Assembly (NCBI GenBank): GCA_015680905.1
Contig: CM027385.1
Location: 27,534,501-27,598,500, forward strand
DNA: 64,000 nt
DNA from: Coptis chinensis
Taxonomy: Eukaryota; Streptophyta; Magnoliopsida; Ranunculales; Ranunculaceae
Reading direction: 5' to 3'
The notes under the pieces were generated by a model, which saw only the letters and a program-made list of their open reading frames with translations, made no database searches and was not told the origin of the DNA. Shown here one piece after another: positions 34,251 to 46,120 of the stretch. Numbering within the stretch: the stretch's first letter is position 1; each line of letters starts with the position of its first letter. The position numbers and the translations under genes are program-made.

Positions 34251-34789
34251 ACAATATTACGTATATAGGAAACTCCATCCTTATGTAATTAGATGTCCCA
34301 TGGAATGAACAAGTTACTACCAACAAAACTGAAAATGGCTAGAGCACTTATTGGTATAACTTAATCAATAGAATACTCAAGAAAGAAATTGTTCCATCTG
34401 CATAGCAACATACTTTATAATTCACACCGATTGAATTCTCTAAGAGAATCTTCAATCCCGTTAGTCGTAGACGAATTACCATCACTGAATCAATATCATA
34501 TCACTGAACGAATTGGTTTCCACATAAGTGGAAGTTTGGTAATTTTAAAAAACTGGTTTCCTATGTATGTTCAAGTACTTCAAGCTAATACTGCTATGTT
34601 CAGGTAGTTCGTCTTTTGCACTTATGAAATGCATGTTTGCTTCGAAGTATTAGCTTAATTTTATCTGAATGCTTGTTACATGTTGTTTTGACATCTCCGT
34701 AGGAATTTGACCTGGAGATGTATGTCCTGTCGTCTAAGAAGACTTAGGATGCATTGAAGTATTTGGGCTCGATTGATCATACTGCTACG

Positions 34790-35345
34790 AAGAGCGTTTT
34801 GACTCTAGAGAGCGTTTAGGGCTCGAGTGAGCGTGTTTACTTTTAGAAAATGTTATGCACTAAGTTAGTCCTAGAAGTGTAGGTACCCAACTAGTGAGAA
34901 GTGTGTGAGTTATGTAGCCCTGAGCTTGAGTGAGTGTTTAATCGTAGAGAACGTTTTAGTTCAGGAGAGCGTTTTAGTTTGCTTGAGCATTTTGCTCTTA
35001 GATAGCGTTCTGCACTGAGTTGACCCTATAGTTGTAGATTTCCAACTAGTGAGAAGTGTTAAGGCTAAGTAGCATGTGAGCTATGTAGCCCTAAGCTCGA
35101 GTAAGCATTTTATTGTGTTGAACGTTTAAGCTCTAGAGAGCGTTTAAGTTCAAGTAATCGTGTGGCTCTTAGAGAGCGTTCTGCGCTAAGTTGATCCTAG
35201 AGTTCTAGGTCCTCAACTTAGTGAGAAGTCTTGGAGCTATGAAACCTGAGCATTTCAACTTGAGTAAGCGTTTTATTATGGAGAACGTTTAAGCTCTGGA
35301 GAGCATTTTAGTTCAGGTACGTGTTTTGGATGCTCTTGAATAGCA
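34790..35345. repeat. Tandem repeat of about 155-171 bp, three-plus copies
   Basis: TATGTAGCCCTGAGC (34,911), TATGTAGCCCTAAGC (35,082) and TATGAAACCTGAGC (about 35,237) start equivalent units. Each contains several GAGAGCGTTT/GAGCGTTCTGC sub-motifs. It lies directly downstream (minus strand) of the Tat integrase, where Tat elements typically carry variable tandem repeats. Confidence 0.8.
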
Positions 35346-35448
35346 AGCTGCGTGTTTGTTTGTTAACATTGAGAGACTGCTGTGTTTTGGTGCAAACAAA
35401 AACTATGCGTATAGTGTTAAGAGTAAGAACTCATACAAATAGAATCTT

Positions 35449-36503
35449 TTATTGATAAAATTTCTTTAACAAGAAATTATTCCACGGACGTGGTAATGCC
35501 TGTCCGTCTTGGGTTTTGATCCAATATGCTCCATTGCCAACGACTCGTTCCACTATGTAAGGGCCTTCCCATGTTGGTACCAGTTTCGCATCATCCTTAG
35601 TCTTTTTCAAGACGAGGTCCCCCGGTTGGAAGCTTCGAGGGTTTACTCGCTTGTTGTATGTCTTCCTCAGAGTTTGGTGGTAGGATGCCATTCGAATGGC
35701 TACTAGGTCGTGTCTTTCTTCTAGTAAGTCGACCTCTCGGGCAAGAATGGAATCGTTCTGACCAGATTCGACGATCTCAGATCGAGTCATTGTAACTGTT
35801 AGCTCAGTAGGAATGACGACCTCAGTACCGTAACATAGTGAGAATGGTGACTCGCCTGTACTGGAAGGAGCTGTCGTTCTATGAGCCCATAGGATGTTTT
35901 CTAGCTGCATTGGCCATTGGCTCCTGTTCTTTTCAATCTTCTTCTTTAAGTTCTCTAGGATTGCCTTGTTGCTGGCTTCTGGTTGACCGTTGCTTTGAGC
36001 ATATTGGGGGGGGGCGGTGGAGAACGTGTGAACAATCTTCCACTTAGCCAAAAATTCCTTGACTGTTTTTCCCTTGAACTGGGAGCCATTGTCCATCACC
36101 AATGTGTGGGGTAAGCCAAATCTGGTGATGATGTTAGTCCAAATGAAGTTTCTGACATTAGATTCTTTGACATGAGCCAAGGGAATCGCTTCCACCCATT
36201 TGGTGAAGTAATATGTTTCAGCTAGGATAAACCAGAAGCCTGTGCTTTTCTGTGGAATGAAGGGACCCATGATGTCCAAACCCCACATGTGAAATGGCCA
36301 AGGGCTGGCAATGTTGATGAGTTCGCGAGCTGGCTGGATGATATTGTGGCCAAATGTTTGGCACTTAATGCATTCAGTACATACTTCTTTGCATCGATCT
36401 GCATTGTTGGCCAGAAGTATCCTTGTGAGATCGCTTTGTGAGGCAAAGAGCGACCTCCTACGTGGTTTCCGCATTCTCCCTCATAGATCTCTACGAAAAT
36501 CAT
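35449..36503 (-). pseudogene. Tat integrase (one frame break, catalytic triad kept)
   Basis: Integrase inserts the element's cDNA into the genome. The main ORF (36,474-35,449, 341 codons) has the core triad D67 (GLDIMGPF), D128 (LVMDNGSQFKG) and E166 (NGQPEASNKAIL), and the C-terminal strand-rich domain (FQPGDLVLKK, WEGPYIVERV). The HHCC zinc finger is split: its His part (HVGGRSLPHKAISQGYFW) is in another frame at 36,503-36,390 and its Cys part (CTECIKC) is in the main ORF. The protein ends with a normal stop at 35,449. It is one of the best-kept pieces of this element. Confidence 0.9.
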
Positions 36504-36681
36504 CTGACCCTGTTCTAGGCTTATACACCTCAGATGGGGTCCTCCGCGGACTTTCTAAAAAGTTTGCCATTTACTAGGTAGTAGCGACCTGATTGGTATT
36601 GAGCCTGTCTGGCCTTGGTTCGATTTGTTAGTGTCTTGCCTAACTGGATATACTCTATGATAGGTTGCATCTATGTTTGAC

Positions 36682-37165
36682 TCATTTGAGTGTCAGTGGG
36701 CATAGGTCTGTAATTTCTAGGACGTGCTCATTTTGGTAAGCATGTCTATCAACTACTTTGATGAGTAGTTTCCTAGGGTCACAGTTCAGTGTTTGGGTCA
36801 CGAGGTACACCAAGCTGTCAGTGTGGCGATTCTCTTCCCATAGGAAATGGTGTATGGTGACTTTCTTAAAAGAAAGTAGTAATTGGTTTACAACTTGAAG
36901 GTATTTAGAAATGTTACATTCATTGGTGGTATACTCATTGGCGACCTGGCGAATGACCAGTTGTGAATCGCTGAAGACCTTGAGCTCTTGAACATTGAGT
37001 TCTAATGCCATACGAAATCCCATGATCAGGGCTTCATCCTCAGCTTCATTGTTGGAGGTTGTGAAATCAATGTGAACTGATTTTTCCACCATAGAGCCAT
37101 CTGGTGACCCTAGGACTACTCCGACTCTGCTTCCACCTGGATTGCTAGCTCTATCTACGTAGAGT
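36682..37165 (-). pseudogene. Second, archaeal-type RNase H (aRNH) of the Tat element
   Basis: It follows the first RNase H and the connection region. Readable motifs are SLYVDRASNPGGS (Gly after the first Asp changed to Arg), TTSNNEAEDEALIMGFRMAL, LKVFSDSQLVIRQVANEY and HHFLWEENRHTDSL. The arrangement and the sequence around EA.EALI.G resemble cellular type-I RNases H rather than the gypsy one. This extra domain separates Tat/Ogre/Retand elements from other gypsy lineages. Confidence 0.8.
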
Positions 37166-37167
37166 GA

Positions 37168-37920
37168 CTATACCGACGAGTCGTGTTTTTTAGTAGTTGG
37201 GGTGCTGTCCTCTGGTTCCCAGTTCAGGTTGTCAACTGGGAAATCTGTTAAGAAATCAGCAACGACCTGACCCTTCTGAGAGGTTCTTGGGGTGAACTTA
37301 ATGTGTTGTTCACTGAGTTCTTCTGCCCATACTGTTATGCTAGTTGTCTTATTGGCTTTAAGAAGGATCTTCTTTAGTAGCAGGTCGGTGAGCACTTTGA
37401 TTGGATGTGCTTGGAAGTAGGGCCTGAATTTTCTTGCTGGTTAGAGTAGTGCTAGTACTCCCTTTTCAATGTGGGAGTAGTTCTTCTCAGCTGGCAATAA
37501 TGTCTTGCTTGTGAAGTAGATCGGCTTCTCTGCGTTCTGTTCTTCTTTGAAAAGAACTGAACTGATAGCAAAGTCAGACACTACTAAGTGCAGCCCCAAT
37601 GTTTCACCATCAATCGGTTTTGCCATCACCGGTGGTGTTGTCAAATAGTCCTTGAGAGTAGAGAACGCTTGGTGGCATTGCTCATTCCATGGTAACTGTT
37701 CACCCTTCTTATGGATTTGTAAAAAAAGTCGGCATTTGTCTGATGCTCTTGATATGAATCGGTTTAGAGCTGCCACCATTCCTGACAGTTTCTGTATATG
37801 CTTCTTTGTGTTTAGGTCGGGCATGTTCAAGAACACTCGAATTTGATCTGGGTTAGCTTCTATCCCCATTGTGAGACCTGATACCCCAGAAATTTCCCAG
37901 AGGACGCTCCAAAGAGACAT
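37168..37920 (-). pseudogene. Tat RT connection and gypsy RNase H
   Basis: 37,920-37,441 reads MPDLNTKKHIQKLSGMVAAL, then FLQIHKKGEQLPWNEQCHQA, then LHLVVSDFAISSVLF and PIYFTSKTLLPAEKNYSHIE, the usual order of RT thumb to RNase H. The tail at 37,395-37,168 (FTPRTSQKGQVVADFL) is in another frame. At least one stop or frame change interrupts the protein. Confidence 0.88.
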
Positions 37921-38561
37921 TTCTTAGGGTTAAGTTTCATCTGAGTTTGTCGAAGTCTAGAGAATGCTTGTGTGAGATGATCTAAGTGATCTTCAGCTTT
38001 CTTGCTTTTGACGACCATGTCGTCTATGTAGACTTCCATGTTGTCACCTAACATGTTCTGGAACATATCGGTGACGAGTCACTGGTAGGTCGCTCCAGCG
38101 TTCTTGAAGCCGAACGGGAGGACGTTGTAACATTAAATTCCTTGCTTTGTTACAAATGAGGTTTTCTTTTGATCTTCTTCTGCTAGTGGGATTTGGTTGT
38201 AGCCACTGTAGGCATCCATGAATGACAAGAGCTCGTGGCCACATGTCTGGTGCACTAGTCGGTCAATTCTTGGTAAGGGGAAGCTATCCTTAGGAGTTTC
38301 CTGATTTAGGTTGGTAAAGTCCACACAAAGGCGAACTGTGCCATTCTTTTTTGGGACTGCTACTATGTTAGCGACCCATTCAGTGTAATCGACCTTCCTA
38401 ATGAAGCCAACTTTTTTTAGATTTTTGACCTCTTCATTGATTACTTTTTGGAATCTAAGAGATAACTTTCGAGGTCGTTGGCGAACTAGTTTAGCATTTG
38501 GGTTAACATTTAACTTATGGCATGCAATATTGGGATCAATTCCAGGCACATCGATGTACAA
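37860..38561 (-). pseudogene. Tat reverse transcriptase
   Basis: The N-terminal part at 38,561-38,133 has VRQRPRKLS, WVANIVAVPKKNGTVRLCVD and LLSFMDAYSGYNQIPLAEED. After a stop near 38,133 and a TAG near 38,082, the catalytic box VYIDDMVVKS is read at 38,066-37,860, followed by LNPKKCLFGASSGKFLGY. YIDD is intact but the ORF is not. Confidence 0.9.
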
Positions 38562-38862
38562 CCAAGCAAAAACATCTTTATTTAATGATAAAAAGCTTAC
38601 AAGTTGTGCCTTGTGAGTAGGATCAAGGTTAGCTCCTACATAAACGAACTTGGGGTCATCCTCAGTTCCTAGGTTAACCTTTTCCTTCAGCTCGGTCTGA
38701 GCAGCCGCCTCAGTGGCCTGAGTGACCTCTGGGGTCTTGGTATCTTGCAGTGTCTCCTTGACTTGAAGTGGTGGGGCGACCTCTGGGTCTAGGCTTCTGG
38801 AGGGACGTTTTTTACCGAGACCCTAGTGTTTTCCTTTGTGAGTTCGCTTCAGGGGGTCTTGG

Positions 38863-39393
38863 TCAAGGTTTTGACCTCAGAGATGAAGTCTTCTGCCAGT
38901 TTGGTTTTGGCGATCTCTCCCTTGTGTTTGAGTGAAGCCCTAACAGGCTTGTTGACTGAGACTGGTTGCAATTGTGGGCATCGAGCTGGTTCCTTCCGAG
39001 CTCCATCATGCCCCTGGGGCTAGGGAAGCGTAAAATTTGATAGAGTGTTGATGGCACTGCTTGCATCTTGTGGATCCAATGGCATCCTAAAATAGCAGTA
39101 TAAGACGAGTTGACACCCAGAACGCTGAAATGCGTGTTGATGTTGACTTTATCTTTGTGTGACCCGACTAAGACATGTAGAATTATGTCTCCAATTGGGT
39201 CAGCTTGAGATCCATTGAAGCCATAGAGGGGGGTTATTAGATTAATCATAACCGACTTGGGCAGGTTCATCTCCTTGACAGTCTGGTAGAACAGAATATC
39301 ACATGAGTTGCCTAGGTCGATGAGGACGCGCTTTATTATCCAGTCGCTGATTTTGACATGGACAACCAGAGCATCGTTATAAGGGAGGCACAC
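38863..39393 (-). pseudogene. Tat aspartic protease
   Basis: The active-site segment reads VLIDLGNSCDILFY, the D-x-G type of plant gypsy proteases, followed by PLYGFNGSQADPIGDI and YTAILGCHWIH. It lies between gag and RT on the same strand. The ORF of 176 codons is open, but its ends run into frame breaks. Confidence 0.85.
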
Positions 39394-39553
39394 CTTGTTG
39401 AGGTCGGCCTCAATGAAGGTGATTTCTCCTGAGTTGCGGCAAGTTACGTGTGGGGCAGAGCCGCTTGTGAGGAGAACTAGTAGACTTCTTGTAAGGTGCC
39501 TACCCGTCTCCTTTTCTCCCTTGTAGACATGACAGAGTCGTCCTAGAAGGTGA

Positions 39554-40840
39554 TCATGTTGATCGTTCTATTGTTATCTCTGTCAGATGAGGGCTGGCTG
39601 CACTCATGATGAGATCAGTACATTGAGCATCCTCGAGCGTGGGAGCAATCTCTATTGTGGTTGCGTGGTGGAGTTCAGCTTTGCTCTCTGCGAGCCTTGA
39701 GCTTGTGGCGCAGGACGCTATCGGCAATATTAGTATAATGCTTGATGTGCCATGCCTCAATGAGGTCTTGAAGGTAGTGCTTGAGCCCCCGACATTCATT
39801 GGTCTCATAGCAATTTGCTCTATGGAAAGCGCAGTATGGCTTTCCTAGTGTGTCTTCTGGCCGTTTTACTTCAGGTCGATAATAGGCTATTTTTTTTTAT
39901 ATTTGCCAGTACGTAACCTGGAGATCTTGTAAGCACAGCAAACTCTCTTTTGGTTTGGGTTCGAGTGCTGGTCTGCTGACCTTGTTGCCTGGGTCGCTTC
40001 TTAGAAGATTGGGCGATATCTTAGATCCCAGCGACCTCTCCTGCGTCCTTCAGTCTTTCTTTTTCGAGGCCTTCTACAAGCTTGATATACTTCTCTACAT
40101 GTGCGTACAATTCAGCCAGTGTTTCAGGGTGTTCCTTCATGAGCGACCTGGATAGATCAGTGTTCTGATCGCGTTGGTGAAGGCCACTGTGGCGAACGAC
40201 TCCTTGAGGCCACTCTCCATGGACAGTAGCTCTGTCTTGAAACGCCCCAAGAAGGTACGAATTGGTTCGTCACTCTTCTGAGACAATTGGAAGAGTGAAT
40301 TGAGGTCGACTTTCTTACGTCTGTTGTGGATGAACTAGCTGGCGAACTGGTCAGTTAGTTTTTTGAAGTTGTCGATTAAGTTCAGTCCCAGCGAGTAGAA
40401 CCAATCGAGAGCTCCTTCTTTGAAGCTTGCTAGAAACAAGTGGCACTGTAGGTGGTCGAACTCCTGTGCACTGTAGAGTGTTAGGCTTTGAATGTAGCGA
40501 GCCACATGCTGACCAGGGCACGTCCTGCCATCACGCTCGATACGTCTTTAACATCTTCTGAACGACCTGAGTGGTGTCCTTTTTGTCGGTGCTTTGTTCG
40601 ATCCGCTGGGAGAGGCTATTGATTTGTTGGTTAACCTCGTTAATTCCATCCTCAGCGGTGATTCCATTCGGGTTCAGGGACTCGACCTAGGTTTTTTGTG
40701 CTGCGTTCTCCTGCTGGACCAGGGTGATGCTACCGTTCATGGCTTCCATCTGGGTGGCCATACTCCTCAGTTGATCCTGGAGGATTTCCATGCTTTGTGG
40801 GCTTGAAATTTTGTTCAAGGGTTTTTTGTTTGAAGGCTTG
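39554..40840 (-). pseudogene. Tat gag, badly broken
   Basis: No long ORF survives, but the minus strand yields gag pieces across frames: GALDWFYSLGLNLIDNF and FIHNRRKKVDLNSLFQLSQK near 40,420-40,270, TAFTNAIRT-like sequence near 40,170, and a C/H-rich end (YCAFHRANCYETNECRGLKH) near 39,840-39,780. The plus-strand ORFs over this span are shadows. Confidence 0.65.
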
Positions 40841-40849
40841 TGAACTCAA

Positions 40850-41357
40850 GAAATGGAGCCACAGACGGCGCCAATGTAAAGGTTATTTTTGGTTAACCTT
40901 AATAATGTAGACAATATTTGGGGAGAAAGGGTTTGATGGATTGAAATGATCGAGTTCGTTTGGATAAACTGCCTATGTATCAAGTTCCCTCTGCTGGGGG
41001 GAGACTTGAATCAGGTCAGACGTAGTTCCTCATCTTCTTTATATAGGCAAAGGTGACTGCGCCTCCTCCTCTCTCGCGTCAGGTCAAGTTCTGGACTTGA
41101 TGACATTTAATGAACCATGAAGGCGTCCTGCGGTGTAGTAATGGCAAGCGCAGCTGAAGCTCTAGTCTTGATGATGCCAGCTGCAACATACGTTACTAGC
41201 CGTTGGGGTGCTAGCTAGAGTTAGCATTCTGGAAGCTTGATGTTTTGGATGCGGACATTCTGAGAGAAGGACATTTGGGGTGCTGATGAGGCCGCTTAAC
41301 CTATATGAACTGGTCATCAGCGACTTGGAAGTGTGGCTACATGTGATCCTCCTTGTG
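40850..41357 (-). repeat. Tat 5' LTR (truncated) with primer-binding site
   Basis: The LTR's inner edge reads CCTTTACA on the minus strand at 40,882-40,875, followed by TTGGCGCCGTCTGTGG (40,874-40,859). The first ten bases of that site fit the 3' end of plant tRNA-Asp. The LTR runs to about 41,357, where the next element's flank begins. About 230 bp of its outer part, present in the 20,741-21,455 copy, is missing here and is not seen after 63,018 either. Confidence 0.75.
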
Positions 41358-41364
41358 TGCTTGA

Positions 41365-41845
41365 TGATCAGCTCCCAAATGTGCGTTTTATTACCCGTAT
41401 ATTGCTACATTAAAATCCCTCTTATGCTTAACGAAACGACAACTCATTGTTTTTACTGTCTTTTTCAGGTTAAGGAGTATTTCAGACCACTTATTATAAA
41501 AGCTGCGTCTTAGCACTGAAAGGAGCATTAATCACGCTTATTAGGAAGACCAATAGCTGCTGTGGAAAAGTGCTGAAAAAGTCAAAGTCAACGGGTCAAA
41601 GTCCTCAAATCAGAAGACTAATGATGGAGGCCCTTATCTCAAATTACAGAGACTTTATCCCTAAACCTACCTTGGTCAAGAATGCACCAAAAAGCAAAAG
41701 CAAAAGTGAAAGGGTGAGGTGTCTACTTTGTAATGGAGAAAGGCAAATATGCAAATGACAAAAGTAGGGGTATATACACAAAAAGCAAGGGAGAGAGAAC
41801 TCATCCATTGTCTTAGGATCCAAACCATTTGCTTTGTTTATTTTC
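41365..41845 (+). repeat. 5' LTR of the outer element, first part
   Basis: It aligns with 62,142-62,655 (AGGTTAAG.AGTATTTCA, AAAAGCTGCGTCTTAGCAC, GGATCCAAACCATTT). It includes GTATATACACAAAAAGCAAG (about 41,770), a possible TATA region. It is interrupted at TTTTC by the inner element. Confidence 0.88.
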
Positions 41846-43544
41846 TGGTAGGAAATTAACCGGCCTAAATAAACAGGCTAATTAAATCTTATTTTACTTA
41901 TACTAATACTCGCAAGCGCACGAGGTCTATCGTAATAGGTGCGCAAGAACGAGGTCGATCCCACAGGGATTGCTGTTTAGGGACAATTGAATACTAAAAT
42001 ATTACTTATCCTAATTCGACAATGTTATTTTATAGAAATTTGGAATTAATTACTACTAAATCTATTTTATTTAACTACGATCTAAGAAATGAATAAACTA
42101 AATAATAGGGGTCTGCTAAGTGGAGAGAATTCTAGGACTATCGAATCCACCTTAAATCTCTATAGACACTATCGACTTAACCTTTGATATTCCAATTATA
42201 TATTTCTGAGTAGCAATCAATGATAATCAATTGCTTTCTCGATGATATTATCGTTACAATTCTTGTTGTACTTTCTTCGCAAAATTATCTTCTTACTCTG
42301 CTAAAGATCAAACCCAAAGCAATATTTGTCTTCTTACAGCACAAACAATCAAACGATTTAATACTAACAATTATTCCAAGCTCGATTAATAATCTCCTAT
42401 TCAAACTACCGAAAATGCATCACAGAAACGGTGAAAGAAATAATAGTAATATTAATCACGAGTTCAAAGAAGAATTAAATCATTAAAAACAATTCAGGAA
42501 TACCAAATATCAAATATCAAACATCCATATCTATCTAAGGTTTCATCTACGCCCTAGAAATAATTTAGTTACACATGGGAAATAAAGCAGCAGAAACAGC
42601 GATATCAAAAGAAAATAAAGCCATTAACAAAACCGATCACTTGTCATGAAGTCCGGGTTCGGTGTTCTGGTCTTTCTTTCTTTACTGCATTTCTGGATTC
42701 CGGATTCTGGAGCGTTGGCCTCAATTCGTCTGCCTCTCCCCTTGCTCTCTCCTTTTCTGGCTTTTCTGATTTTTCCCTTGCGTTCTAGATTCTCCAGCCC
42801 CTTCACTGGTGTCTTTCCTCCTTTGCGTTTTTCTAGCCAAGAGCCTTCCTTCACTGGTTTGTTTACTGTTCTCCCCTTGCTCTCTAGATTCTCCAGCCCC
42901 TTTACTGCTGTGTTTCCTCCTTTGGTTCGGGCATGGGATTGGCAGTTTTTTCGTTTTTCTTTGGAAAGTTTCTGTTTTTGGGTTTTTTCTTTCCTATTCG
43001 CCGGAATGAATGGAGAAGGAAACTAAAGATTTCCTCCTTCGGTGGTAGCGATGTGGGCTTTTAATCTCTTGGTTCGAATTTGTAAAGGCGGGATTTGAGG
43101 GATTTGGAGTTTGTTTGCGATGGAGAAGGAAATGAGTCTTAAGGACTGATTCGGTGGTCCGGTAGCTAGGCATTAGGGTGGGAATGGGCCTTAGTGTATA
43201 TGGGCTTTGGAAGTGTATATGGGTTGGTCTATTTAAGTGCTAAGAATTGGCTTGGTACACATGGTCCAGTCTTAGGCTATTGGACCTAGACTAAACTTTA
43301 GGCCCAAATTCCATTTTCTTTTATTTCCTCTTGTCTTTACTCACATGCTTTAACAAGGCCCAACCAGACTAGGGGAACTCATGCCACTGACATCCTAATC
43401 TCGACAGTTTCCACACTTTTAATCATGTTAAGTCCAATTCTTGTAAAACCACCAAAAATACACTAACTAAATCAAACGAATAAATTAAACGAACTAACTA
43501 ATATAAAATTGAGCATGGATAATGTAATATTTATGCGCTTATCA
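41846..43544 (-). repeat. 3' LTR of the Athila-type element, with adjacent PPT
   Basis: On the minus strand the LTR begins TGATAAGCGCATAAAT right after the polypurine tract GTTTGGGGGTATT (43,557-43,545). It contains GCAAGCGCACG...GATCCCACAGGGATTG (41,912-41,972), a sequence conserved in Athila-like LTRs. ORFs at 42,646-43,026 and neighbours are LTR sequence, not genes. Confidence 0.9.
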
Positions 43545-46120
43545 AATACCCCCAAACTTACATTTTGCTAGTCCTCAAGCAAAACTAAATCTAAACTAAT
43601 AACAAAAATTAAAAATATTAACTCATTTTCGTAGGAATCACGATTACACTTAGTATGTGCAACAAGCCTTTTAAACCCCTAGGTTTACCCTAGTGGACGA
43701 AGTTTAGTCTCGCGGAGAGTTTTCGAGAGAAGATACTCACAAACTTCATCTATACTATAATGACTAAGAAATAACAGTAATGTTTCCTTAATTTATCTCA
43801 GATATTCATACTTCTCACTAGCAAGGAATAAAGAATACTCATTTTAAAGCCTAAGTTAACATATGCATAATAATCAAATCATCTACAAATAAACATACAT
43901 GCAATGAACAAAACTATGAAATGCAGTGGCAAGTCCGTTTTCGAAACTTGAATAAGCGTCCCTAAGTAGGTCCTCACAAATATGTCAAGACAAAAAATAC
44001 TGATTTTTTCCACTCAGGTTTCGCTCACTCCGATTCCAAGCGGTGAGCACACTTTTTTTCCTCTCAATCTCAATGACATCCAAAGGAGCCGAGGTCGATC
44101 AAACACATCTGCCACTTACTATCACACTAACATATTCCTAATTGAGCTAAAGGTCTTTATTAGGTGTTATGTATGGCTTAGGTGATAGTTTAAGAATGAA
44201 TGGAATGGATAAACAAAATAGACAAGTTGAGAAAATAAGGTCTTCAAATTCCGTAACTAGAGAAAGTCTTGTTCTTATTTTGCTTCTACACTTTGTTTCC
44301 ATCCTTAGCCCTTTTGTTTTGGCTTTTTGACTCCTTTGATTCTATTTTTGGAGTTCTAACTTTTTTATTTTATTTCAATTCATTTTTCTTTTCTTTGGAT
44401 GGAAACTTTCTTTTCTTTATTTTTCTTTTGAAGCAACTAACAAATTCTTGATTTTCCACAGGTCTTTCTCATTTCTTTTCTTCATTTCATCCTATTTCTC
44501 AAACTTATCAAATGGGTAGGCTATTTTTATTTATTTGTTTATTTTTTATATAGGGTAAGGAATTTGTGGTTTATGAAAAAACTAATGAAAGGCTCAGTGG
44601 GGCGACTAGCGAAAAAAAAAAAATTCTTTAGGTTTGAATTTCTGGCTATATTGATCCAAAGATTGCCTAAATTCTCTTTTAGGATATGGTATGGTGATCA
44701 AGCAAGTGGATGTGTGTTTTCTCTACTCGGAATTAACTTCTCCCTTGTGTCATCACTCAGATATCAACTCATATGAGGCTTTTAGGCTAGATTCTCACTG
44801 GATATGTAAAATTAAGCACTCTAACCTAGGTCTCAGAAAAGTACTGCCAACTACAAATATAACGTTCATGCAAGACATTTAGGAAAAGATGCAGAGACTA
44901 TTACCTATATCTTAACCTAAGTTTCTTAATAACTACTCTTAATTCTAATGCTAACTGAGATTTCTAGACTATAATCATCATAGAAAAGGAAACAATACCA
45001 CTACCCCCTAAGTGCATAGTATACATAAGTTTTATTTTTCACTAAACAAAACATTTTGTTCCCACCCCCAAACTTAGTTTAGACATTGTCCTCAATGTTG
45101 ACAGATATGCTTAATTCCAAAAATTAATAACATGGACAAGTAAAAGAATAAGGAAAGAAGTTACCAATAGCTCCATGAACTAAAAATAAAACTCGAGTCA
45201 CCTGAGAAATTAGTACCTCACTAAAGATATAATATCGATAAAATAGAAAAAGGAACCAATTTACTATGACGACTAACCGGTGGCACATATCTCATTCCAT
45301 AGAGTTACACCTCTCCAAAACACGGAGAAAAGGTGCTAAAGTGGAATGCATGAGATATGAAAAGGTACACATGACTCAAAAATAAAAACATGGGTTGCCT
45401 CCCCTGGCCTTCTGCTTACGCTTAACGCCTCTAGCGCATCTAATGCTTCACACAACTGTTGGGCTTAGTGTCGCAGCCATCCACAAATAAAAACATGCAT
45501 ATAGAATAAGCAAATGCGAACAATAAAATGGAAAATAAATTCCCAACTATTATGGCCATATTCATTGCTCCATCCTGTTCACCGAACTCTTTTTGGTTGT
45601 CTTCGCTTAGTTCAGTGGGGTTCGACCTGACCAGTCCCTAGAAAACTGGAAATTTTCGTGTCCACAGAGGTCAGGGCGTGGGTGCGCTCCACTTGGGCGC
45701 AGGTGCGCTTTGATTGTTTGTTTTTTTTTTTTTGGAGTTACAGTGTTTTGGGCGCAGGTGCGCTCAGAGTTGAATTTTCTAACAGCGTTTAGGGCGCAGG
45801 TGCGCTCCACTTGGGGGCAGGTGCACTCCGAGGTGATGATTTGTGAAAATGGTTAAGACAAACAGGAAACGTGGGAGTGAAAGGTGAGAGATGGAATTTA
45901 GGTGTAGTGTGGGTTGTGAGTGTAGAATGAATGAAGTTTTTAGAGGTTTTAAGTTGCTAAAACGAATCGGGAAGTTGCCAAAAAGCTTTTACGGCAATTT
46001 CCAGAAATACTAAAAACATGGGTTGCCTCCCACAAGCGCTACAGTTAACGTCTCTAGCAGACGAATGCTTCACACAACTGATCAGTGCTATGTGGGCTTA
46101 TCAACAAGCCGGATACTCAA
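43545..46120 (-). other. 3' non-coding region of the Athila-type element
   Basis: No env-like ORF is seen; the short plus-strand ORFs are T-rich chance frames. Two copies of ACATGGGTTGCCTCCC...AACGTCTCTAGC-like sequence lie at 45,390 and 46,017, and GGGCGCAGGTGCGCT motifs repeat four or five times at 45,674-45,830. Confidence 0.6.

Larger units (their letters stand above)
20741..41357 (-). mobile_element. Probable single Tat-lineage Ty3/gypsy element, decayed and heavily invaded
   Basis: A 3' LTR (20,741-21,455) with polypurine tract and a 5' LTR (from 40,875) with PBS lie in the same orientation about 20 kb apart, with gag, protease, RT, RNase H, a second archaeal-type RNase H and integrase between them on the minus strand. 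The dual RNase H is the hallmark of the Tat lineage, which is also known for long 3' untranslated regions full of tandem repeats, as seen here between 21,460 and 35,440. The LTR copies differ at roughly 30-40 positions over about 480 bp by eye, so the element is old. That both LTRs belong to one insertion is an inference; two neighbouring relatives are possible. Confidence 0.6.

Noticed and set aside
42646..43026. Plus-strand ORF of 126 codons, repeated at 53,031
   Set aside because: Both copies lie in the two LTRs of the same element and have no recognisable domain.
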